The notes under the pieces: model-generated
The model's database searches: none
Told to the model about the DNA's origin: nothing
What the model saw: only the letters and a program-made list of their open reading frames with translations
Part shown: in pieces, positions 38,062 through 47,786 of the stretch
Layout: each line of letters opens with the position of its first letter
How positions within the stretch are numbered: position 1 is the first letter of the stretch
Program-made: the position numbers and the translations under genes
Source of the DNA: Flaccisagitta enflata
Taxonomy: Eukaryota; Chaetognatha; Sagittoidea; Aphragmophora
Length of the DNA: 64,000 nucleotides
Assembly (NCBI GenBank): GCA_965153355.1
Contig: OZ231126.1
Location: 66,588,001 to 66,652,000, forward strand
Direction of reading: 5' to 3'

Positions 38062-38169
38062 ATGGCGTCGAAGGCAAAATTAACGCAAGCCTCGATTTTA
38101 GCCCTGCTTGTGGCCTCGATTTGCCTTTTCGGAATCGCCACAGCGGACTTGGGCTGTGGCAGGAAAAAT
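38062..38169 (+). CDS. Trypsin-like serine protease homologue, exon 1 (signal peptide)
   Basis: From the ATG at 38062 this exon encodes 36 residues: a basic start (MASKAKLTQ), a hydrophobic core (ASILALLVASICLFGIATA) typical of a secretory signal peptide, and a short mature start DLGCGRKN. It ends in phase 0 at a GTAAGG donor. The next exon (39748) also starts in phase 0. The isolated Cys would suit the disulfide that links a propeptide to the protease domain in this family. Linkage to the protease exons is inferred from strand, order and phase. Confidence 0.6.
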
Positions 38170-38259
38170 GTAAGGCAAATAGACAACAAGGCTGGATACA
38201 CGGCTACCCTGGCATAGGGTGGAAAAAAGTTAAAGATGAGTGACCATCGCCCCACCTGG

Positions 38260-38518
38260 TTTTTAGTCGCGTGCTACGCGACTCTATAAGTCACTTTTCG
38301 GTCCGTCCGTCGGTCCGTTGGTCCGTCGGTCCGTCCGTCACAAAGTTGTTGTAAAGGTTTTTTATCGCATTTTAAACGTCTCTAAGTAGTGGAGAAGAAG
38401 CTTGGAGTGGTAAATAGCTGTTTTAAATGTTTTTTTGAAAAAGTATCGTTTGTCTGTCTGTCTGCCTGACTTTTTTTGAAAGTGCCGACGCACGCGACTT
38501 AGGTCTAACGACCTTGTT
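38260..38518 (-). mobile_element. Hairpin-family subfamily C copy in protease intron 1
   Basis: Hairpin GTCGCGTGCTACGCGAC, CCGTCCGTCGGTCCGT core, a unique middle (AATAGCTGTTTTAAATG is shared with 15580), and a GCACGCGACTTAGG…GACCTTGTTT end. Confidence 0.78.
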
Positions 38519-38705
38519 TAAGCTCCACTCAATGTGGGGAAGTGTTTTTTAGTCAAATTAAATTCATCCTTGAAGCGCTTTTTGAAAAAAAGTGAAAAAT
38601 TCAAGATTTTTAGCATAATTTTGAATGAAAAATTTTGCAGGTTGTTCTGACTTATTTTTTGATAGCAAACTGTTATTCCTGATGAAATTCCCATTAATTG
38701 CATAG
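38519..38705 (+). repeat. Left arm of an inverted repeat in protease intron 1
   Basis: GCTCCACTCAATGTGGGGAA…AAAAATTTTGCAGGTTG…GACTTATTTTTTGA matches the inverse of 39240-39387. Confidence 0.78.
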
Positions 38706-38788
38706 GTCGCACTATAGGATTTAAAAAAAAATAAAAGTTTTTTTTCTTATGCCACCGTTACAAGAATTATAACGGTGGCGCAAAATAT

Positions 38789-39226
38789 AACAAGGGCGGA
38801 TACACGGCTACCCTAATCGCGTGCGGGTGGGCAGGAGCAGTGCTGGTGAAGGTCACTAGGGCATCTGGGCAGGAGCCGTATGCTCAAAAAGCTCAAAAAC
38901 GCCGAAAAAGTAGAAAAGGCAACCAACCAACCGACCGACTGATTGACCGACCAACTAACTGATGGACTGACTGTTGGACGCGAGCACGCGACCGAAAGTA
39001 ATAAAACTGACCGACAGACCTTTACCTGACCGACTGACCGACTGACCGACTGACCGACCTGACCGACCGACCGACCGACCGACCGACCGACCGACCGACC
39101 GACCGACCGACCGACCGACCGACCGACCGACCGACCGACCGACCGACCGACCGACCGACCGACCGACCGACCGACCGACCGACCGACATAGCGGGGTGTA
39201 GAGTCGCGTAGCACGCAACCAAAAAT
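38789..39226 (+). mobile_element. Long hairpin-family copy with expanded CCGA core in protease intron 1
   Basis: Head AACAAGGGCGGATACACGGC, GTGCGGGTGGGCAGGAGCAG, an internal second hairpin relic, then an uninterrupted (CCGA)n run of about 130 bp, ending GAGTCGCGTAGCACGCAACC and AAAAAT. The core expansion shows microsatellite growth inside the element. Confidence 0.8.
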
Positions 39227-39239
39227 TGTATTTCTTTTT

Positions 39240-39387
39240 AAAACCAAAAGGGAATTTTATCAGTAACAATTGACTGTCAAAAAATAAGTCAGACCAACCT
39301 GCAAAATTTTTCATGCAAAAATAGCGCTCCAAGGATGATTTGACTTTGGCTAGAAAACACTTCCCCACATTGAGTAGAGCCTAAAAA
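39240..39387 (-). repeat. Right arm of the inverted repeat in protease intron 1
   Basis: AAAATAAGTCAGACCAACCT, GCAAAATTTTTCATGC and ACTTCCCCACATTGAGTAGA mirror the left arm. The 530 bp between the arms hold the 38789-39226 hairpin element. Confidence 0.78.
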
Positions 39388-39446
39388 AACAGGTGGGGGC
39401 AATGAACACTCAACATGAACTTTTCTGCACCCTGTGAGCACTAGTG

Positions 39447-39610
39447 CCTAGTCGCGTGTTGGTGGGCACAGTCCTGAAAATGGCTAACCAAGAATTTTGA
39501 CAGGAGCAGTGAGGCAAAAAACCGCCCGTAAATGCCAAAAAACGAAGTGTTATGTAATGACCAATCGACAGACTGACTAAAAATAAAGCGGGTTATACAC
39601 TATACAATAT
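39447..39610 (+). mobile_element. Degenerate hairpin-family copy
   Basis: CTAGTCGCGTGTTGGTGGGC, TTGACAGGAGCAGTGAGGC and AAAGCGGGTTATACAC match parts of the reference copy; the ends have decayed. Confidence 0.5.
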
Positions 39611-39747
39611 ACAGACCAAAAGCGTAATTGTCAAATGGTGTGGCAATGACTCCAGCAAACATTTCTTCCCTCAAATCAGATTTCTCGGAACAGAAGATTT
39701 CTTCGTGATCATTTTTCTTCTCTCTTTTTAAATTTTTTTTTTTGAAG

Positions 39748-39807
39748 GACGAATACGACCGACTCCCTGAATTCCACCACACGGTCCCGGGAGAAATCCC
39801 ATGGCAG
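39748..39807 (+). CDS. Serine protease homologue, exon 2 (activation region)
   Basis: A 60-nt exon (acceptor tttgaag after a T run; donor GTGACA) is in phase 0 at both ends and encodes DEYDRLPEFHHTVPGEIPWQ. PGEIPWQ matches the conserved PGEFPWQ segment near the mature start of trypsin-fold proteases. Counting back from it, the usual Arg-Ile-Val-Gly-Gly activation site is replaced by Arg-Leu-Pro-Glu-Phe, so canonical zymogen activation looks unlikely unless an undetected exon intervenes. Confidence 0.65.
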
Positions 39808-39829
39808 GTGACAAAACAAACAAACAATC

Positions 39830-40280
39830 AAATGAATGAATGAATGAATGAATGAATGACAGACTGAATGAAATAATGAATGAATGAATGAATGAACGAA
39901 TTAATGAATGAATGAATTAACCAATGAATCAATAAATCAATCGAATTGTCAGTAAACTAGTTGACGAATTCATGGTGAATTGCTTGATTCATTTATTCAT
40001 TCTTGCATTCATTCATTCATTCATTTGTTTGTTCATTCATTCATTCATTCATTCATTCATTCATTCATTCATTCATTCATTCATTCATTATTTCTTACAT
40101 TCTTGCATTCATTCATTCATTCATTCATTCATTCATTCATTCATTCATTCATTCATTCATTCATTCATTCATTCATTAATTCATTCATTCATTCAATCAT
40201 TCATACATTCATTCATTCATTCATTCATTCATTCATTAATTCGTTCATTTATTCATTCATTCATTCATTTATTCATTCAT
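39830..40280 (+). repeat. (TGAA)n and (ATTC)n microsatellites in protease intron 2
   Basis: TGAA run (39830-39930) and ATTC run (39990-40280) are complementary, so the intron can fold back on itself; the acceptor of exon 3 lies right at the end of the ATTC run. Confidence 0.95.
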
Positions 40281-40284
40281 TGAG

Positions 40285-40405
40285 GCGCGTCTTTTCAATC
40301 GTTACAAATACGACGAAGGCAAGGAGGCTCACGCTTTTTGCGGCGGAGCTTTGATTCACGAAGAATGGGTTCTGACGGCGGCCCACTGCTTCAAGTTCGA
40401 CGAAG
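40285..40405 (+). CDS. Serine protease homologue, exon 3 (catalytic His)
   Basis: A 121-nt exon (acceptor cattgag, donor GTGAAT) enters in phase 0 and leaves in phase 1. It encodes ARLFNRYKYDEGKEAHAFCG followed by GALIHEEWVLTAAHCF. FCGGALI and LTAAHC are hallmark trypsin-family motifs: the paired cysteines around the catalytic His (chymotrypsin His57). The exon is squeezed between an ATTC microsatellite and a (GTT)n microsatellite. Confidence 0.9.
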
Positions 40406-40410
40406 GTGAA

Positions 40411-40413
40411 TAG

Positions 40414-40448
<35 letters not shown>

Positions 40449-40450
40449 GC

Positions 40451-40511
<61 letters not shown>

Positions 40512-40565
40512 CATGATAATGATGATGATGATGATGATAATGATGATGATGATGATGATAATTGA

Positions 40566-40659
<94 letters not shown>

Positions 40660-40660
40660 G
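40411..40660 (+). repeat. (GTT)n / (ATG)n / (GTT)n filling protease intron 3
   Basis: A GTT run starts 5 nt after the donor of exon 3; an ATGATG block separates it from a second GTT run. Confidence 0.95.
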
Positions 40661-40695
40661 GTGTTTTGCTCAACTGGCCTTTTTGCAATATGCAG

Positions 40696-40804
40696 TGGTG
40701 CGTCAACCAAAACTCGACTACCTCAGCGTAGAAATCGGTGACCCAAGAACCGAAGATTTAGTCACTTCCACCGTCAAAGAAGTCCGAATCTATCCAGGAT
40801 TCAA
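40696..40804 (+). CDS. Serine protease homologue, exon 4
   Basis: A 109-nt exon (acceptor atgcag, donor GTAAGT) enters with two bases of a split Val codon and leaves in phase 2. It encodes VRQPKLDYLSVEIGDPRTED and then LVTSTVKEVRIYPGFK. The last part matches the family pattern V…I.HPGF ahead of the catalytic Asp loop. Phases agree with both neighbours. Confidence 0.85.
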
Positions 40805-41480
40805 GTAAGTCTTTGACTTTCAAATGTCGACATCCAATGCCACGGTTACCTGATCAGCACAAACGGGATGGTAATCATTGTATTTACCTTAATGTGACTT
40901 TCAACTCCCTGGTCATTATATGATGTGTGCAACAATTCATCCTATATAAAACTCATGCAATTATCCAAATAAGAAACATTAAATCTGTAAAAATACGGAC
41001 ATTTATATAGTGTAAGCTTCCATTACATACACATACATACCTAAAATATGGTTTTTTGAAACGCTATCAAAATTTCTCAGGTATATACTTTTTACTAATT
41101 ATGTCATATTTCTTCTATTTAAAACAGAATTTTAAGTGTATTTTAGAAAAATATATAAAACATTTTAGGGGAAGGGTATTGGTAGCCGTTTGTTTTTCGT
41201 TCTCGATGTCTTTTTTCTCTTCGTTGTCCTTGACCTACTCCCGAGCTACATCGTCCTTCTCCTCCACCTCCCTTTCCTCTTCCGCAACTTCTTGCCCCCC
41301 CCCCACCATCTCTCCTTCCTCTTCCCCATCCATCCTTCACTCCTTCTCTTCCTCCACTTCCTCTTGCCCCCCCACACCATCTCTCCCCTCTTCCCCATCC
41401 ACTCTTCACTCCCTTTCTTCCTCCACTTCTTCTTCCCCCTCCCAACCATCTCCCTCCCCCACCAAACACCCCCCTCTCAG

Positions 41481-41784
41481 GCATTTCGAGTTTCAAGGTG
41501 ACGTTGCTTTGGTTCGTCTGTCCACTTCCGTTCGCCGGAAGAACTTACGTCCGGTTTGTCTGCCGGAATTTTACGCCGATTTTCGCGGGGAAGCGGATTG
41601 TTTCGCTTCCGGTTGGGGACATTTTTCCGGCAGCATTCTCGTGGAAACCGGCAAAATTATCACGCAGAATCAACTCAAAGACGTCTGGAATAAAATATTT
41701 AACAAGAAAATCGCCGATACCAACATCGGTAACACATCGTTCAAAAAATCCGCGACAAGAGTGCTTTTTTGTAACATTGGCTAA
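41481..41784 (+). CDS. Serine protease homologue, exon 5 (catalytic Asp), last exon found
   Basis: After acceptor ctctcag the exon completes the split Lys codon and encodes HFEFQGDVALVRL (catalytic Asp102 motif), then RPVCLPEF and DCFASGWGHF, all typical trypsin-fold landmarks. The remainder (about 40 residues, Lys/Asn-rich) does not resemble the family and reaches a stop at 41782-41784. A GTAACA donor candidate at 41729 would let the gene continue in phase 1. No GDSGGP-encoding exon was seen between here and 64000. The protein is therefore either a truncated homologue lacking the catalytic Ser or continues beyond the window. Confidence 0.82.
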
Positions 41785-41905
41785 GTTTTTTAGTAAATGA
41801 CATATAGTATAGTGGATGAACTTTCTGCATCTGGCGAAGCATATAAATTTACTTAGGAAAAAAAGAAAAAAGAAGGAAAAACGATGAGAATGAATCGAAT
41901 ATTCA

Positions 41906-42035
41906 TTTTTAGTCGCGTGCAGGCGACTCTACAACCCGCTCTGTCCGTCGGTCTGTCCGTCGGTCACGCTCAGCTTTTTTTCGCCGCTCCTGCCCACCCG
42001 CACGCGCCTAAGGTAACCGTGTATCCGGCCTTGTT
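41906..42035 (-). mobile_element. Compact hairpin-family copy just downstream of the protease gene
   Basis: Only 130 bp: hairpin GTCGCGTGCAGGCGAC, a short CCGT core, GCTCCTGCCCACCCGCACGC, and CGTGTATCCGGCCTTGTTT. Confidence 0.8.
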
Positions 42036-42116
42036 TCCCTTAAATCCCTTTGAGGTGAATAGGCAAAAGTGTTTCTAGTGTTCCAGTGTCTTTGATTGTC
42101 CACTAGAGTTCCGATC

Positions 42117-42289
<173 letters not shown>

Positions 42290-42299
42290 CTTGCCCTAG

Positions 42300-42612
42300 G
42301 CTCGGCTGAACCCGGCGCGGCAGCTACCCATCCCCCCATTTAGGATCGAGCTCCCCCTCATTTATCCTCTTCCTCCTGATTCTCTCTCTCTCTGAGCCTA
42401 TAAAAGCAGCGTACTTTGTTTCTCTGCAGCAGTACGCCTTCGGGCATTACTGGCTGCCATACCAGTTTTCCTGCTCTCTTATCAGTGAATAAAGCTTGAG
42501 AACCTTAGTTTTGAGGTTACTTTCATTCACTTGCGATGAGATTCATTCTGTTGAGATAGTTTAGTTCAGTCCGGACTTCTCCATCTCTCTAGATAACCCC
42601 GTGGCGCCCAAT
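42300..42612 (+). mobile_element. Possible LTR fragment with primer-binding site
   Basis: A TATAAAAG box (42399-42406) is followed about 80 bp later by AATAAA (42488-42493), and then at 42602-42610 by TGGCGCCCA, which equals the start of primer-binding sites complementary to tRNA-Lys in many LTR elements. The order promoter, poly(A) signal, primer-binding site is that of a 5' LTR. The expected TG…CA ends, a second LTR and a pol gene were not found, so this may be a relic or a coincidence. Confidence 0.35.
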
Positions 42613-42786
42613 TCGTGGCTCTTCCTTTTTCCCAGTTTTTTTCCCCAGGTTTTGCGATCGCAGGTTGTGGACGAGAGAGGACCCAAATCGCGGGAGAAGA
42701 AAATCCCTGGAGCAACCGATCGAAATTCTAAGAAGCCTTTTCTCCACGACCTGGAGAATTGAAAGACCGTATACGGGCTTTAATAA

Positions 42787-42925
42787 GCCATCACCATCAC
42801 CTTCACCTCCACCTCCACCTCCACCTCCACCTCCACCTCCACCTCCACCTCCACCTCCACTTCTACCCGAGACCAATCAAAGAGGCTGACACGCCCGTAG
42901 CCTCCTTCTTCTTCTTCATCTTCTT

Positions 42926-42956
<31 letters not shown>

Positions 42957-43251
42957 TTCTTCTTCTTCTTCCTTTTCTTTTTCTTCCTCTTCACAGTCTC
43001 CCGACCTAAGACTGACAGGCTGACACGCCCGAAGCCTACTCCTTTTCTTCTTTTTTTCTTCTTCTTCTTCTTCTTTTTCTTCTTCTTCTTCTTTTTCTTC
43101 TTCTTCTTCTTCTTCTTCTTCTTCTTCTTCTTCTTCTTCTTCTTCTTCTTCTTCTTCTTCTTCCTCTTCTCCTTCTTCTTTTTCTTCTTCTTCACAGTCT
43201 CCCGACCTGAGACTGACAGGCTGACACGTCCGTAGCCTTATTTTTTCCACT

Positions 43252-43283
<32 letters not shown>

Positions 43284-43392
43284 TTCTTCTTCTTCTTCTT
43301 CTTCTTCTTCTTCTTCTTCTTCTTCTTCTTCTTCTTCTTCTTCTTCTTCTTCTTCTTCTTCTTCTTCTTCTTCTTCTTCTTCTTCTTCTTCA
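42787..43392 (+). repeat. Composite tandem repeat: CACCTC run, then three TTC-rich units with a GCTGACACGCCCG tag
   Basis: An ACCTCC hexamer run (42787-42862) is followed by units of (TTC)n plus CACAGTCTCCCGACCTGAGA and CTGACAGGCTGACACGCCCG at about 42886, 43005 and 43208, then a pure TTC run to 43392 that leads straight into the hairpin array. Confidence 0.8.
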
Positions 43393-43398
43393 CCGCCG

Positions 43399-44056
43399 CA
43401 GAACAGCCCCGACCAGGCCGTTCATAGGACATGATACAGGGTTACACTCTGGGTCCTTAAAGCAGCCCATTTCCCGCACCCTAGAAGAATACACGAAAAA
43501 TCCATCATCCACGCCACAGAATAGCCCCGACAGGGCTATTCTTGGGACATGATACAGAGTTATACTCTGGGTCCCCAAAGCAGCTCATTTTCTGCACCCT
43601 AAAGCAATACACAAAAATTCATTTACTACGCCACAGAATAGCCCCGACAGAGCTATTCTTAGGACATGATACAGAGTTATACTCTGGGTCCCCAAAGCAG
43701 CTCATTTTCTGCACCCTAAACCAATACACAAAAAATTCATTTACTACGCCACAGAATAGCCCCGACAGGGCTATTCTTGGGACATGATACAGAGTTATAC
43801 TCTGGGTCCCCAAAGCAGCTCATTTTCTGCACCCTAGAGCAGTACACGAAAAAATCCATTTACTACGCCCAGAATAGCCCCGTCAGGGCTATTCTTGGGC
43901 ATGATACAGAGTTATACTCTGGGTTCCTAAAGCAGCTCATTTACGGCACCCTAAAAGAATACACGAAAATTCCATCAACTACGCAACAGAATAGCCCCGA
44001 CAGGGCCATTCTAGGGACATGATACAGAGTTATACTCTGGGTCCCCAAAGCAGCGT
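43399..44056 (+). repeat. Tandem array of a two-hairpin 118-bp unit (six copies)
   Basis: Unit starts (cAGAA[T/C]AGCCCC) lie at 43399, 43517, 43634, 43752, 43870 and 43987, a period of 115-118 bp. Each unit has a 10-bp-arm hairpin, AGAATAGCCC/GGGCTATTCT around CGACA, then a second hairpin, CAGAGT-TAT-ACTCTG, inside an outer GGGAC/GTCCC stem. The roughly 75-bp hairpin core is conserved and the rest of each unit is more variable. The same core recurs at 62963-63310. Confidence 0.93.
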
Positions 44057-44417
44057 GATGGAAATGACCGATAAAACGCCAGTTGGAATGCCAGATGAAC
44101 TGGCAGGCAAAATGCCAGGTAGAAGGCATGGAGTGTCAGTTGATATGACTGGAATGAGGCAAGGCAGCGATGTGAATGGCCTTCAAAGCAAGATTTTGGA
44201 TAGAGTAAAGAATGTCTATAATCTTAGAAGACCTTTGCTAAAGCGACAGAATGCCGACAAGAATGCTTCGGGACCAAAATGCAAGGCCTACTGGTGGAAG
44301 AGACATGTTGGGAAGAAACCCAAGAACCGAAGGATGGACAAGAGATGTCCCAAGCACGTAATCTGGGAAGACGACAACCCAGAAAATGCTCTACACATTT
44401 TGGAATCATGGCCCTAA
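44019..44417 (+). CDS. Small ORF of unknown function at the end of the hairpin tandem array
   Basis: An ORF of 132 codons starts inside the last tandem unit (44019), with internal Met codons at 44058 and 44064. Beyond the array the composition is Lys/Arg-rich and non-repetitive (…KAYWWKRHVGKKPKNRR…). No family is recognised. It may be a remnant of a longer coding sequence or a chance ORF; no splice sites or poly(A) signal could be tied to it. Confidence 0.3.
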   Translation: MIQSYTLGPQSSVMEMTDKTPVGMPDELAGKMPGRRHGVSVDMTGMRQGSDVNGLQSKILDRVKNVYNLRRPLLKRQNADKNASGPKCKAYWWKRHVGKKPKNRRMDKRCPKHVIWEDDNPENALHILESWP

Positions 44418-45260
44418 ATGGCATGATGAATCGCACAAAATGGTGGTCATGCGAAATGTTTTGACCTAAAATGTACATATTTCCATAGCATGTTTTGCAT
44501 TCTTAGTATAAAACACTTTTATCAAGAAGACACATACCTGACAGATCTTCGACGTGTTGTAATGTTGTTGTAATCATGAAAAGAAAGTCTTGGCAATGCA
44601 GTAGAAAAAATAATGATAATATATAGAACTTTGTAGATTTCGGAACTATGCTTAGATTTTATGATTTTTCACATCTAATCAACGTTTTCTGCAAGGCTTA
44701 TGGGCTTATAGGCAATCTGCATAGGCGAAGCGATGGATGATTTAGAGATACATGCTCAAAATTGGGAGCGAAAAAGAGCGGCGGCAATTTAAAGAAAAGC
44801 AACACAATATTGGGGACCATGATTATTGCAATAAGTGAAAATAAAGATGAAAACGAACAGTAAAAGATGATGGAATTAGAGGAGACGACGATATACCTGA
44901 CTGATGATAATAATGATCAAAGATAAACTCTTCATATTGATATTGATTACGATATTGATTTTGCCCCGGTTCTTCGAAGTGAAATGGCAAAATAGTCGAA
45001 GTGACAGAATTATCCCCTACCCACAGTACTACCCCCTGTGATTTTTGAAAGCCTAACTTCCGATTTGCTTGACCAAGTTACAAATGTCATCACTCATCAC
45101 AACTCAGTCAAAACTAAGCACGAGTTGTGTAAACCAGAGCACGAGTTCGGGTCATCCCTTCACCCCCCCTGTCTCTGAGAGCCTCTTTCTCTTCCTCTCA
45201 AATTGGCTTTCCGAAAAAAAACCAGATCCTTCTCTCTTCAGCGTTTTTTTGACCAAAGTA
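44418..45260. other. Unique AT-rich sequence, nothing recognised
   Basis: No ORF of coding character; AATAAAGATGA occurs near 44830 but no gene could be tied to it. Confidence 0.4.
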
Positions 45261-45437
45261 CAGTTAAACCCCGCAATAGCGCATGTCAAGGGACTGAAAG
45301 GATTCATCCACTATAGGCGGATTTCTGTTATTGTCAATATGAAAAAAAAAAGAAATTGACATGGGGGGACCAAGTTTCTGCATCCATTTTGGGCGGATTT
45401 CCATTGTTCTTGGATCCGTTATAGCGGGGTTGAACTG
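45261..45437. mobile_element. 177-bp mariner/pogo-like MITE, second copy
   Basis: CAGTTAAACCCCGCAATAGC start and GTTATAGCGGGGTTGAACTG end, TA-flanked, with GGCGGATTTCTGTTATTG-like internal sequence shared with 19607. Exactly 177 bp, like the other copy. Confidence 0.9.
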
Positions 45438-45444
45438 TACCTTA

Positions 45445-45780
45445 TAACTCAGATCACCTTTTGGGTGGTCTTAAGATTCACAATTGAGTTCGATCTACCA
45501 CTGGGTCACCACTTCACCCCGACTTTTCCAGACGCAGTGTGACAAGAAAACCAGACCTATCTCATCAACAAACCATTTGACCGAAGTGACTTGAAAACCA
45601 GATCACGAGATTGGGTGGTCTTAAGATTCACAATTGAGCATGATCTACCACTGGGTCACCAACTGACCACTGGGTCATGGCTTCATCTCTCTTTTTCCCA
45701 GACGCAGCATTACAAGAAAACCAGACCCTTTTTTCGTCAATTTTGCCAAACCATCTTCCGCACCTAATCATGGTTTGAAA
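45445..45780 (+). repeat. Low-copy tandem duplication of about 160 bp
   Basis: GGTGGTCTTAAGATTCACAA, GATCTACCACTGGGTCACCA and CAGACGCAG…ACAAGAAAACCAGACC each occur twice in the same order. Confidence 0.75.
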
Positions 45781-46079
45781 TTTATTTAGTCGTACGCCAT
45801 GAAACTATGTCTATCATAGGCTCCTAATTTGGTTAATAGGTCTGTCCGTCCATCATCGGTTCATAAAGAAAGTTAGAATGTTTCATGTTTGGCGCCAATG
45901 CCCTTGCCGGGGTTTCTGGATGGTCTTTATCACCGCCCCTGCCCACATGCACATGATCTGGACAGGTGTCAGTTAAAGCGAACTCTGCCTGACCTGAGAA
46001 ATCTTAACAAAGCTGTAAACAATCTTTCGTTGTTGTGGACGGGATGTTAGAGCTTTACCGCCACTTAGATATAAACATC

Positions 46080-46315
46080 CCTGGGTCAGGAATACAGAGG
46101 GGTGTTCCCTTCTTTCTGACTGGCGCTTTTCTGACAAAGCTTCTCAAGAAAAGCAGACCTTTTCTTATCAATAAGTGTCAAACTCATCATTTGCACCCAA
46201 TCATCAGCATCATCCTCATCAACATGATTTGACCAAGTCAACCAAAGGTCGGGCTCAGACGTGCCGGTAAAACGGAGCCACACATTGAAACAAACCAGTC
46301 AATCGCGCTGAATCT

Positions 46316-46404
<89 letters not shown>

Positions 46405-47490
46405 TCGACTTTTTAATTTTGTTCTTCTTCTTCTTCTTCTTCTTCTTCTTCTTCTTCTTCTTCTTCTTCTTCTTCTTTTTCTTCTTCTTTTTCTTCTTCT
46501 TTTTCTTCTTCTTTTTCTTCTTCTTCGTCTTCTTCCTTTTATTATTCTTCTTTTTCTTCTTCATCATCATCCTCTTCTTCTACGAGTTTTTTTAAAAAAC
46601 ACTTTGGAGTGACCAAGACATTGCGCCATTTTGAGCTAGTTTCCAGTCAGTTCAATCAGTGTGTGCGAAATCTTTGTATTGCCACTCCTAGTAACCAGAA
46701 ATCAGTGACTGGGCCGGGGGACTGCTAAATGATTTGTTATTCCTTCTCTGGCATCAGATGTCTGGACTGAGCTCTTCTTTTTCTCTCACCTACAGTTTAC
46801 ACATTTGTGACATCTCGTCGGGTCATTTTTGCTGAATCCTGACTGGCGCTCCCTCTCTGCTCGTAAACACCCTTTATAGACCAAATCATTGTGGTATTTT
46901 TGACCCAGATTCAAGTCAGCCTTCTCTGAAACTGACGGACCCCACCGGTTGTATCTGGACTTCGACGCCAAATTAATCAGGCATTTGTGACATATAAACC
47001 TGCGCCCAAGTGGTACAAGCCAGTCATCCTCGTTTGATCTCTGTCTCTATTTTGCGACGCAGCTTCCCAAGAAAACCAGACCTTTCTCTCATCAACAAGT
47101 GTCAAACTCATCATGTGCACCCAATCATCATCATCACAATCGTCATGATTTGACCAAGTCAACCAAAGGTCGGACCCGAGTTCAGACGTGCTGGTAAAAC
47201 AGACTCTTTGAGAGGAATCGAGGGTGGTTCCAGGCATTCCTAAACTCTGGTGAACAAGTTTGTTTATAAACACCTTTTAGAAGCTATGACATTTTGGCAA
47301 CTTCGTCCTATATTCTTATTAGTTCAACCGGCGCATAAGAACTCGAGTTAACCCCTCCTCCCAGAGACCAGAAGTAGGTGACTGGACAAGCCACTAAAAG
47401 ATCGTTATTCTTACTCTGTCATCAGACATCACTTGCTGACCCCCAGTAGTTGCGTCTGGACTGAGCTTCTCATCGCCTAAATGTATATAG
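46080..47490 (+). repeat. Direct duplication of about 0.9 kb interrupted by microsatellites
   Basis: A block with AGTGTCAAACTCATCAT…CACCCAATCATCA and TTTGACCAAGTCAACCAAAG appears at about 46168-46250 and again at 47097-47180. A following block (CCAGAAATCAGTGACTGG / CCAGAAGTAGGTGACTGG…GTCTGGACTGAGCT) appears near 46690 and 47370. CT and TTC tracts split the first copy. Confidence 0.75.
46317..46596 (+). repeat. (CT)n and (TTC)n tracts
   Basis: CT run to 46401, then TTC with TTTTTC interruptions. Confidence 0.94.
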
Positions 47491-47525
47491 ACATTGCGAC
47501 ATCCCACTCGCGCTGAATCTTGGGT

Positions 47526-47526
<1 letters not shown>

Positions 47527-47611
<85 letters not shown>

Positions 47612-47680
47612 CTGTCACTCACTGACTGTCTCTCAGTCTCTCTTACTTTTTCTTCTTCTTTTTCTTCTTCCTCTTCTTCT

Positions 47681-47712
<32 letters not shown>

Positions 47713-47786
47713 TTCTTCTTCTTCTTCTTCTTCTTCTTCTCTTTCTTCTTCTTCTTCTCTTTCTTCTTCTTTTTTTTCATCATCTT
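47527..47786 (+). repeat. (CT)n and (TTC)n tracts
   Basis: CT run to 47608, then TTC run into which a hairpin-family element appears inserted. Confidence 0.94.

Noticed and set aside
39972-40354. Ile/His/Ser/Phe-rich ORFs over the ATTC repeat
   Set aside because: Tetranucleotide microsatellite translation; the genuine protease frame starts only at 40285 in a different frame.
40273-40710. Poly-Asn/Gln/Thr ORFs on the minus strand over protease intron 3
   Set aside because: They are products of GTT and ATG repeats opposite an intron.
43399-44056. Hammerhead or retrozyme ribozyme in the tandem unit
   Set aside because: The CUGANGA and GAAA core elements are absent; another structured RNA is not excluded.
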